The notes under the pieces: model-generated
The model's database searches: none
What the model saw: only the letters and a program-made list of their open reading frames with translations
Told to the model about the DNA's origin: nothing
Made by a program: the position numbers and the translations under genes
Shown: in pieces, positions 1 through 5,722 of the stretch
Layout of the letters: every line of letters begins with the position of its first letter
How positions within the stretch are numbered: the stretch's first letter is position 1
Assembly (NCBI GenBank): GCA_018241985.1
Contig: JAFECV010000124.1
Coordinates: 1-6,722, forward strand
Direction of reading: 5' to 3'
DNA: 6,722 bases
DNA from: Pseudomonadota bacterium
GTDB lineage: Bacteria > Pseudomonadota > Gammaproteobacteria > Burkholderiales > Burkholderiaceae_C

Positions 1-1
1 T

Positions 2-784
2 AGCCGGCCGGAACGCTTCGCCAAGGCGCTGGCCAGCGCCGCCGACGCTATCGTGCTGGATCTGGAGGACGCCGTCGCCGCCGAAGCCAAGGGCGCCGCG
101 CGCGATGCCGTCGCTTCCTGGGCGGCCGGCGCCGCGCCCGTCGAGCGCGCGCGCATCGTCGTGCGCCTCAACGACGCGGCCTCGCCGTATTTCGCCGAAG
201 ACCTGCGCATGCTGCGCGAAGCGTGCCTGCCGGTGGTGATGCTGCCCAAGGCCGAGAACGACGAGGCGCTGGGCGCGGTGCGTGCCGGCCTGCCCGGCGC
301 GCGCCTGCTGCCGCTGGTGGAGACCGTGCGCGGCATTGCACAGTGCGATGCGGTGGCAGCCGGTGTTGGCGTCGTGCGGCTGGTGTTCGGCACGCTGGAC
401 TTCGCGCTCGACCTCGACCTGGACATCGACGCCGACAACGAGCCGCTGGCCGAAGCCGCGGCGCGGCTGGCGCTGGCGTCGCGCCTTGCCGGGCGGCTGA
501 CGCCGGTGGCCGGTGTCACGCCGCAGATCGACGACGAGCCGCGCCTCCTGGCTGACCTGACTTGGGCGCGCCGGCGCGGCTTCGGCGCCAAGCTGTGCAT
601 CCACCCCAGGCAGGTCGCGCCGCTGCACGCCGCGCTGGCGCCCGACGCGGCAACGCTGGACTGGGCGCGCCGTGTGCTGGCCGCCGAGGCCTCATCGCCC
701 GGCGCGGCAAAGCTCGATGGCCGCATGGTCGACCGCCCGGTCGTGCTGCAGGCCCAGCGCACGCTGGCCCGCGCCGGCCTCTGA
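2..784 (+). CDS. CitE-like CoA-ester lyase (HpcH/HpaI aldolase/citrate lyase family), 5' partial
   Basis: Members of this family cleave or form carbon-carbon bonds in CoA thioesters such as citryl-, malyl- or citramalyl-CoA in the cytoplasm, using Mg2+. The reading frame is open from base 2, and the first visible residues SRPERFAKAL match the stretch that follows the usual N-terminal strand, so only about a dozen residues are missing. Of the 260 visible residues, LDLEDAV (19-25), the arginine of VVRLND (Arg55), the glutamate of LPLVE (Glu107) and the aspartate of FGTLDF (Asp133) are the expected substrate- and metal-binding positions; GFGAKLCIHPRQV is the conserved C-terminal motif. Length fits a stand-alone CitE-like enzyme. 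The lyase gene follows 31 bases downstream, suggesting an operon. No citrate lyase gamma or alpha subunit gene is visible next to it, so classical citrate fermentation is unlikely. The exact CoA-ester substrate is unknown. An apparent start at 53 (GTG) lies inside the conserved core and is not the true start. Confidence 0.9.
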   Translation, partial: SRPERFAKALASAADAIVLDLEDAVAAEAKGAARDAVASWAAGAAPVERARIVVRLNDAASPYFAEDLRMLREACLPVVMLPKAENDEALGAVRAGLPGARLLPLVETVRGIAQCDAVAAGVGVVRLVFGTLDFALDLDLDIDADNEPLAEAAARLALASRLAGRLTPVAGVTPQIDDEPRLLADLTWARRRGFGAKLCIHPRQVAPLHAALAPDAATLDWARRVLAAEASSPGAAKLDGRMVDRPVVLQAQRTLARAGL

Positions 785-803
785 ACTTTTTCAACCATCC
801 ACC

Positions 804-808
804 GGAGA
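804..808 (+). promoter_or_regulatory. Ribosome-binding site for the fumarase/aspartase-family gene
   Basis: GGAGA lies 7 bases before the ATG at 816. It fixes that start against the longer open frame, which runs back to 672 inside the preceding gene and encodes no family-like sequence. Confidence 0.7.
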
Positions 809-815
809 CATCCTC

Positions 816-2162
816 ATGGCCGCAAGCATCATCGACTCTTCCATCTTCCAGGGCATCTTCTCCAGCGAAGAGATGCGCCACGTCTGGTCCGACGAGAACC
901 GCACGCAGAAGTACCTGGACATCGAACGCGCGCTCGCCGTCGTGCAGGGTCGCCTGGGCCTGATCCCCCAGGAGGCGGCCGACGAGATCGTGCGCCACTG
1001 CACGCTCGAGCAGATCGACATGACGAAGCTGCGCCAGCAGACCGAGCGCATCGGCTATCCGGTCCTGGGCGTCGTCTCGCAACTCAACGCGCTGTGCCGC
1101 GACAAGCTGGGTGAGTACTGCCATTGGGGCGCGACCACGCAAGACATCACCGACACCGCCACGGTGCTGCAGACCCGCGAAGCGCTGACGATCGTCGAGC
1201 GCGAACTGGCTGGCATCTCGGCCGCGCTGGCGAAGTTGGCGAAGGACCATCGCGACACGCCGGTCATCGGTCGCAGCAACCTGCAGCAAGCGATCCCCGT
1301 GACCTTTGGTTACAAGATGGCTGGACTGTTGTCGGCGATCGGGCGGCACCGCGAACGGCTCGCGCAACTGAAGGAGCGTGTGTTGGTTGGCGAGTTCGCC
1401 GGCGCGGCCGGCACGCTGGCCTCGTTGGAAAGAGGCGCGATGGAGACGCAAGCCGGCCTGTGCGCCGAACTCGGCCTGAAACAGCCGCTCATCGCCTGGC
1501 ACACGATCCGCGACAACATCGCCGAGGTCGGCGCCTTCCTGGGCCTGGTCGGCGGCACGCTCGGCAAGCTGAGCATGGACGTCAAGCTGATGATGCAGAC
1601 CGAGGTCGGCGAGGTGTACGAGCCTTACCACCACGGCCGCGGTTCGTCGTCGACGATGCCGCAGAAGCGCAATCCGATCTCGAGCTGCTACATCCACGCC
1701 GCGATCAGCGTTGTGCGCCAGCACGCCGCCGCGCTGATGGACGCGATGGTCGCCGACCACGAGCGCTCCACCGGTCCGTGGGAGATCGAGTGGATCGTGC
1801 TGCCCGAGGCGTTCTGCCTGATGGCCGGCGCGTTGAAGCAGAGCCGCTTCGTGCTCGAGGGGCTACAGGTCGATGCAAAGGCGATGCGCCGCAACATCGA
1901 CCTGACGCACGGGCTCGTGATGAGCGAGGCCGTGATGATGGGCCTAGGGCCCTACATCGGACGCGAATACGCGCATGACCTGGTCTACGACATTTGCCGC
2001 GAGGCCGGGGAGCAGCAACGCCCGCTGCTCGATCTGCTCGCCGCGCACCCCGAGATCAACAAGCATCTGGATCGCGCGGCGCTGGCAGAGCTTTGCGACC
2101 CCGCCAACTATCTCGGTCAATCTGCGGTGATGGTCGATCGCGTTCTCGCGACCGTGCGCTGA
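816..2162 (+). CDS. Class-II fumarase/aspartase superfamily lyase, PcaB-like
   Basis: A 448-residue soluble enzyme of the fumarase/aspartase/adenylosuccinate lyase superfamily, whose homotetramers catalyse elimination or cycloisomerisation at a carboxylate-bearing carbon. Conserved regions are HWGATTQDITDTA (103-115), GRSNLQQAIPVTFG (152-165) and the signature GSSSTMPQKRNP (276-287) containing the catalytic serine loop, followed by DHERSTGPWEIEW and a C-terminal DPANYLGQ typical of the PcaB branch. Overall it resembles 3-carboxy-cis,cis-muconate cycloisomerase more than PurB. The position that is histidine in adenylosuccinate lyase (GRTH) is Asn155 here; bacterial PcaB also lacks that histidine (Trp there). 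The signature has Gln283 where PcaB and PurB usually have His. No other protocatechuate genes are nearby; the neighbours are a CoA-ester lyase and a dicarboxylate transporter, so I do not assign pcaB. The real substrate is open: a carboxymuconate, a substituted succinate or an N-succinyl amino acid are all possible. Confidence 0.88.
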   Translation: MAASIIDSSIFQGIFSSEEMRHVWSDENRTQKYLDIERALAVVQGRLGLIPQEAADEIVRHCTLEQIDMTKLRQQTERIGYPVLGVVSQLNALCRDKLGEYCHWGATTQDITDTATVLQTREALTIVERELAGISAALAKLAKDHRDTPVIGRSNLQQAIPVTFGYKMAGLLSAIGRHRERLAQLKERVLVGEFAGAAGTLASLERGAMETQAGLCAELGLKQPLIAWHTIRDNIAEVGAFLGLVGGTLGKLSMDVKLMMQTEVGEVYEPYHHGRGSSSTMPQKRNPISSCYIHAAISVVRQHAAALMDAMVADHERSTGPWEIEWIVLPEAFCLMAGALKQSRFVLEGLQVDAKAMRRNIDLTHGLVMSEAVMMGLGPYIGREYAHDLVYDICREAGEQQRPLLDLLAAHPEINKHLDRAALAELCDPANYLGQSAVMVDRVLATVR

Positions 2163-2224
2163 CACCCAACCCCACCTTGCGTAGCCGACACAGATCGGTC
2201 CCGACCTTCTTTTGCCCGTGTATC

Positions 2225-2229
2225 GGAGA
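2225..2229 (+). promoter_or_regulatory. Ribosome-binding site for dctA
   Basis: GGAGA lies 6 bases before the ATG at 2236. The surrounding CGGAGACA is identical to the one before the upstream lyase gene, consistent with the two genes having evolved in the same genome or operon. The 73-base gap between the two genes shows no convincing terminator or promoter. Confidence 0.65.
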
Positions 2230-2235
2230 CACCCC

Positions 2236-3579
2236 ATGAAACCCGGCAAGCTGATCAAGCTTCTCTACGTCCAGGTCCTAATCGGACTGGTGCTCGGCAT
2301 CGCCGTAGGTCACTTTTGGCCCGAGTTCGGAGCCGCCTTGAAGCCGCTTGGCGACGGCTTCGTCAAGCTGGTGAAGATGATGATCGCGCCGATTGTCTTT
2401 TGCACCATTGTGAGCGGCATCACATCCCTGAGCGATACACGTGAGATCGGCAAGACTCTGCTGAAGTCGATGGGTCTGTTCTACGCGCTCACGGTCGCTG
2501 CCTTGCTGATCGGCCTGGCAGCCGTCCTCTTGCTGCAACCCGGTGCAGGCATGCACATCGACCCGACGCGCCTGGATGCCGGAGTGGTTGCGAAGTATTC
2601 GAGTCACGTGCCGCCCCGGGGCTTTACCCAGTTCGTCATGCACATCATTCCCTCGTCTTTCTTCGGCGCGTTCGCCGAAGGCGAAGTGTTGCCGGTTCTG
2701 TTGCTGGCCGTGCTGTGTGGCTTTGGTCTTACCCGCATCGGCGCGGCCGGCCGCGTCGTACTCGACAGCGTTGATGGCTTCGCTCACATGCTCTTTGCTG
2801 CCTTCGGCTTCATCATGAGGCTCGCGCCTCTTGGCGCATTCGGTGCGATGGCGTTCACCGTTGGCCGCTACGGAATCAAGTCAATCGGCTCGCTCGGCTT
2901 GCTGATCGGCACCTTGTACGTTGCCTGCATCTTCTTCGTTGTGGTCGTGCTGGGTTTGCTGGCGCGTATGCACGGCTTCAAGCTGTGGCAACTGCTGCGC
3001 TACATCCGCGAGGAACTGCTGGTCGTCCTCGGCACGTCGTCAAGCGAGCCGGTGTTGCCGCGGCTGCTCATGAAACTGGAGCGATTGGGTTGCAAGAAAG
3101 GAATCGTCGGCCTCGTCATACCGACCGGGTATTCGTTCAACCTCGACGGCACCGCGATCTATCTCACGTTGGCGTCGATGTTCATCGCTCAGGCATGCGA
3201 TATCCATCTGTCCTGGGCTCAGATCGCCGAGATGCTCGGCCTCATGCTCCTGACCTCGAAGGGGGCGGCCGGTGTCACCGGGAGCGGGTTCGTTGCGCTC
3301 GTTGCAACACTTACCGTGATGCCGGATCTGCCAGTCGCCGGGGTGGCCCTCCTCGTGGGCGTAGATCGCTTCATGTCCGAGGCCCGCGCGCTGACGAGCA
3401 CCATGAGCAACGCAGTGGCTTGCGTGGTGGTTTCGATCTGGGAGAACGCCTGTGATCGCCAGACTCTCGCCCGAGAGCTGTCACAGAATTACGCCAATAC
3501 CGAGGCGGCCCTTGAAGAGGATGCCGTCCTGCCGCTCGGCCCATCAGATACGGGACATCAGCCGGCGCAGTCGCATTGA
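2236..3579 (+). CDS. dctA: C4-dicarboxylate:cation symporter DctA
   Basis: Inner-membrane secondary transporter of the dicarboxylate/amino acid:cation symporter (DAACS) family, taking up C4-dicarboxylates such as succinate, fumarate and malate with protons or sodium. The 447-residue protein has the family pattern of long hydrophobic segments from residue 8 onward. It carries LKPLGDGFVKLVKMMIAP (35-52), the re-entrant hairpin TSSSE (267-271), IPTGYSFNLDGT (295-306), the second hairpin SKGAAGVTGSGF (341-352) and DRFMSEARALT (377-387), with Arg384 and Asn392 in the substrate-binding helix. These match DctA specifically rather than the glutamate carriers. The tail after about residue 418 is hydrophilic and slightly longer than in E. 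coli DctA. Base composition is lower in GC than downstream: hand counts gave 33 of 60 for both 2401-2460 and 2881-2940, against 42 of 60 for 4501-4560 in oxyR. This hints at a different origin or history. Position after two lyase genes suggests it imports their substrate. No dctBD two-component system is in the window. Confidence 0.95.
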   Translation: MKPGKLIKLLYVQVLIGLVLGIAVGHFWPEFGAALKPLGDGFVKLVKMMIAPIVFCTIVSGITSLSDTREIGKTLLKSMGLFYALTVAALLIGLAAVLLLQPGAGMHIDPTRLDAGVVAKYSSHVPPRGFTQFVMHIIPSSFFGAFAEGEVLPVLLLAVLCGFGLTRIGAAGRVVLDSVDGFAHMLFAAFGFIMRLAPLGAFGAMAFTVGRYGIKSIGSLGLLIGTLYVACIFFVVVVLGLLARMHGFKLWQLLRYIREELLVVLGTSSSEPVLPRLLMKLERLGCKKGIVGLVIPTGYSFNLDGTAIYLTLASMFIAQACDIHLSWAQIAEMLGLMLLTSKGAAGVTGSGFVALVATLTVMPDLPVAGVALLVGVDRFMSEARALTSTMSNAVACVVVSIWENACDRQTLARELSQNYANTEAALEEDAVLPLGPSDTGHQPAQSH

Positions 3580-3646
3580 AGTGCAAGAAGCCGACGATGC
3601 TTCGCTCCGCATGGCGCTTAACCAACGGCTAAGGGGCTTCTGGGAA

Positions 3647-3694
3647 GGCGCTATTTAGTGGCCCGGCCTGCACGGTCGGACGCACAATAGCGCC
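3647..3694. repeat. Perfect 9-bp inverted repeat flanking 30 bases, just before the oxyR remnant
   Basis: GGCGCTATT (3647-3655) and its exact reverse complement AATAGCGCC (3686-3694) enclose a GC-rich 30-base spacer. The right arm ends immediately before the ATG of the oxyR remnant at 3695. The left arm plus one base, GGCGCTATTT, recurs at 6457-6466 inside ubiA. It could be a small dispersed repeat, a hairpin, or part of an old oxyR promoter (CACAAT at 3683-3688 is loosely like a -10 box). The spacing does not fit the OxyR operator pattern. Confidence 0.55.
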
Positions 3695-3817
3695 ATGACT
3701 TTGACGGAGTTGAAATACATCGTCGCCGTGATCCTGCGAAGGACAGGGCGAGGGGCCCCGCGCAGCGCGATTGTGGCCACGGCGCAGGCTTGTGCGAAGT
3801 GCGAGGCGTTGGAATGA
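3695..3817 (+). pseudogene. Truncated oxyR 5' remnant, now a 40-codon ORF overlapping the oxyR start
   Basis: The ATG at 3695 opens 12 codons encoding MTLTELKYIVAV, identical in protein to the first 12 residues of the intact OxyR starting at 3814. The two 36-base stretches differ at seven positions, all synonymous (for example ACT/ACG, TTG/CTG, GAG/GAA), so this is an independently diverged oxyR allele rather than a fresh tandem copy. After codon 12 the OxyR similarity is lost; a GCGAA shortly afterwards may be a decayed continuation. The frame runs on through arginine- and alanine-rich sequence with no recognisable domain and ends in TGA at 3815-3817, overlapping the ATG of oxyR (ATGA). No good ribosome-binding site precedes 3695. 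It is most simply a remnant left by recombination. If translated, it would act as a leader ORF coupled to oxyR. A chimeric assembly join is the alternative. Confidence 0.7.
3803..3806 (+). promoter_or_regulatory. Ribosome-binding site for oxyR
   Basis: GAGG sits 7 bases before the ATG at 3814 and supports that start over an in-frame TTG at 3790, which would add eight residues not seen in OxyR proteins. The site lies inside the short overlapping leader ORF. Confidence 0.55.
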
Positions 3818-4782
3818 CGCTGACCGAACTCAAATACATCGTCGCCGTCGCCCGCGAAAAGCACTTCGGCCGCGCGGCCGAGGCCTGCTTCGTGTCGCAG
3901 CCCACGCTGTCGGTCGCGATCAAGAAGCTCGAGGACGAGCTCGAGCTGAAATTGTTCGAGCGCAGCGCGGCCGAGGTCACGGTCACGCCGCTGGGCGAAG
4001 AGATCGTGCGCCAGGCCGAGACGGTGCTGGAGCAGGTCGCCGGCATCAAGGAGACGGCCAAGCGCGGCAAGGACCCGCTGGCCGGCCCGCTCTCGCTCGG
4101 CATCATCTACACGATCGGCCCGTACCTGCTGCCCGAACTGGTGCGCCAGGCGATCGACCGCACGCCGCAGATGCCGCTGGTGCTGCAGGAGAACTTCACT
4201 GTGCGGCTGCTCGAGATGCTGCGCACCGGCGAGATCGACTGCGCGATCCTGGCGGAACCGTTCCCGGACACCGGCCTGGCGATCGCGCCGCTGTACCAGG
4301 AGCCGTTCGTCGCGGCGGTGCCGCGCCACCATCCGCTGGCCGCGCAGACCTCGGTGACCGCGCAGGCGCTGAAGAGCGAGACCATGCTGCTGCTCGGCAC
4401 CGGCCATTGCTTTCGCGACCACGTGCTGCAGGTCTGCCCCGAATTCGCGCGCTTCTCCAGCGACGCCGAGGGCATACGCAAGAGCTTCGAGGGCTCGTCG
4501 CTCGAGACGATCAAGCACATGGTCGCCGCCGGCATGGGCGTCACGCTGGTGCCGCGGCTGGCGGTGCCGGAGGACGCGCTGCTGCACAAGCACACGCGGC
4601 GCCGGCGCGACGACAACGGCTACGTGCGCTACCTGCCGGTCACCGACGAGAACGCCGACGCGCCGCCGACGCGCCGCGTGGTGCTGGCCTGGCGGCGCAG
4701 CTTTCCGCGCTACGAGGCGATCGCCGCGCTGCGCAACGCGGTGCACGCCTGCGCGCTGCCAGGCGTGCAACGGCTGAACTGA
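3814..4782 (+). CDS. oxyR: Hydrogen peroxide-sensing LysR-type regulator OxyR
   Basis: Cytoplasmic transcription factor that senses hydrogen peroxide through a reversible disulfide and controls antioxidant genes. The 322-residue product has an N-terminal winged helix-turn-helix (about residues 1-60; FGRAAEACFVSQPTLSVAIK is the recognition region) and a LysR substrate-binding domain from about 90 onward. The redox pair is intact: Cys199 in GTGHCFRDH and Cys208 in VLQVCPE, the same numbers as in E. coli OxyR. GTGHCFRDHVLQVC is diagnostic against other LysR regulators. The start at 3814 gives the canonical MTLTELKYIVAVAREKHFGR and has GAGG upstream. A Dyp-peroxidase gene follows after 28 bases on the same strand, so OxyR probably shares a transcript with a peroxidase and may regulate it. 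The upstream region is disrupted by a duplicate of its own first 12 codons, so any native promoter or autoregulatory site may have been replaced. Confidence 0.96.
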   Translation: MTLTELKYIVAVAREKHFGRAAEACFVSQPTLSVAIKKLEDELELKLFERSAAEVTVTPLGEEIVRQAETVLEQVAGIKETAKRGKDPLAGPLSLGIIYTIGPYLLPELVRQAIDRTPQMPLVLQENFTVRLLEMLRTGEIDCAILAEPFPDTGLAIAPLYQEPFVAAVPRHHPLAAQTSVTAQALKSETMLLLGTGHCFRDHVLQVCPEFARFSSDAEGIRKSFEGSSLETIKHMVAAGMGVTLVPRLAVPEDALLHKHTRRRRDDNGYVRYLPVTDENADAPPTRRVVLAWRRSFPRYEAIAALRNAVHACALPGVQRLN

Positions 4783-4799
4783 AATCCGCTCCAGACCCC

Positions 4800-4805
4800 A
4801 GGAGG
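4800..4805 (+). promoter_or_regulatory. Strong ribosome-binding site for the Dyp peroxidase
   Basis: AGGAGG, a full consensus Shine-Dalgarno core, lies 5 bases before the ATG at 4811. It is the strongest such site in the window and predicts efficient translation of the peroxidase relative to oxyR. Confidence 0.75.
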
Positions 4806-4810
4806 ATCTG

Positions 4811-5722
4811 ATGACCAATCGAACGACGCTGCCGGCCCAGGCCGGCATCCTGGAGCCGGTCCCCGCGGTCGGCCGCTACATACTGTTCTCGGTGGCGCAG
4901 CGCGCCATGCTGCCCGCTGCGCTGGATCGGCTGGCGCAGGCGGTGAATGGCGAAAGCGTGGTCGCCAGGCTTGGGCCGGGACTGGTCGCCGCGCTCGGCG
5001 CCACGGTGCCGGGACTGCGCGAGTTCGCGGCGCTCGCCGGCCCCGGCGTCGAGGTCCCGTCGACCCCGACCGCGCTGCTGTGCTGGCTGCGCGGCAGCGA
5101 TCCGGGCGACCTGGTGCATCTGGCGCGGGCGCTGGAGCACGCGCTGCTGCCCGCGCTGCAACTCGATCGCGTGGTCGACGCCTTCTGCCATCGACGCGGC
5201 CCGAACGGGAACGGCCGCGACCTGACCGGGTTCGAGGACGGCACCGAGAACCCGGTCGGCGATGCGGCGGTCGCTGCCACCCTGGTGCAGGGCCAGGGGC
5301 CGGGGCTCGACGGCGCGAGCTTCCTCGCGCTGCAGCAGTGGCGGCACGACTTCGCCGCGTTCGAGGCGATGACCCCCGCCGCGCAGGACGCGATGATCGG
5401 CCGGCGCCGCGGCGACAACGAGGAACTGGACGATGCCCCCGCGTCGGCGCACGTGAAGCGCACCGCGCAGGAGAGCTTCAGCCCGGAGGCGTTCGTCTCG
5501 CGCCGCTCGATGCCGTGGACCGACGGACGCGAAGCCGGGCTGATGTTCGCCGCGTTCGGCTGCAGCCTCCATGGGTTCGAAGTGCAGATGCGGCGCATGG
5601 CGGGGCTGGAAGACGGCATCGTCGATGCGCTGTTCTCCATCTCCAAACCGATCTCGGGCGCGACCTTCTGGTGCCCGCCGATGGACGCGGGCCGGCTCGA
5701 CCTGCGCGCGCTGATGAAATGA
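4811..5722 (+). CDS. Dyp-type haem peroxidase, YfeX-like
   Basis: Dye-decolourising haem peroxidase, which reduces hydrogen peroxide while oxidising a second substrate. The 303-residue protein has the family signature GFEDGTENP (140-148) with catalytic Asp143, the proximal haem ligand His214 in SAHVKRT, and a distal RRSMPW (231-236). By alignment from memory with E. coli YfeX (Asp143, His215, Arg232, Ser234), the distal residues are Arg231 and Ser233. Length is also YfeX-like (about 300). The N-terminus has no twin-arginine or Sec signal, so it should be cytoplasmic. The C-terminus (LDLRALMK) does not look like an encapsulin-loading tail, and no encapsulin gene is seen. The gene lies 28 bases after oxyR behind a strong Shine-Dalgarno site, and its stop overlaps the ubiA start, so it is the middle gene of an apparent operon. 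Physiological substrate unknown; peroxide detoxification under OxyR is inferred from context. Confidence 0.93.
   Translation: MTNRTTLPAQAGILEPVPAVGRYILFSVAQRAMLPAALDRLAQAVNGESVVARLGPGLVAALGATVPGLREFAALAGPGVEVPSTPTALLCWLRGSDPGDLVHLARALEHALLPALQLDRVVDAFCHRRGPNGNGRDLTGFEDGTENPVGDAAVAATLVQGQGPGLDGASFLALQQWRHDFAAFEAMTPAAQDAMIGRRRGDNEELDDAPASAHVKRTAQESFSPEAFVSRRSMPWTDGREAGLMFAAFGCSLHGFEVQMRRMAGLEDGIVDALFSISKPISGATFWCPPMDAGRLDLRALMK

Noticed and set aside
516..1760. Long minus-strand open frame (414 codons) opposite the two lyase genes
   Set aside because: It lies antisense to two well-supported genes, is rich in His/Arg/Ala in the manner of GC-rich antisense shadows and shows no domain.
816..2162. 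Calling the lyase pcaB of the protocatechuate pathway, or purB
   Set aside because: The sequence is PcaB-like, but the neighbours are not protocatechuate genes and two active-site positions differ; the PurB-type histidine is absent.
3647..3694. OxyR operator (ATAG-N7-CTAT-N7-ATAG-N7-CTAT)
   Set aside because: CTAT and ATAG occur only once each and are 32 bases apart, which does not fit the four-element spacing.
3748..3763. Imperfect palindrome around GGGGCCCC between the two oxyR starts
   Set aside because: It has one mismatch, is expected in GC-rich DNA, and has no T-run or known operator pattern.
3655..4848. Long minus-strand open frame (397 codons) opposite oxyR
   Set aside because: It is antisense to an unambiguous oxyR, with shadow-like composition and no recognisable motif.
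5490..5528. Distal Ser233 in the Dyp peroxidase as an unusual Asn-to-Ser change
   Set aside because: Class-B DypB has Asn, but E. coli YfeX has Ser at this place, so it is normal for the YfeX branch.
5080..5718. N-terminal extension of the ubiA frame into the peroxidase gene, suggesting a long fusion
   Set aside because: The extra residues are an Arg/Ala-rich out-of-frame reading of the peroxidase; UbiA homology begins only after the ATG at 5719.
5690..5722. Encapsulin-targeting tail on the peroxidase
   Set aside because: The C-terminus has no extended flexible tail with the usual targeting motif, and no encapsulin gene is present.
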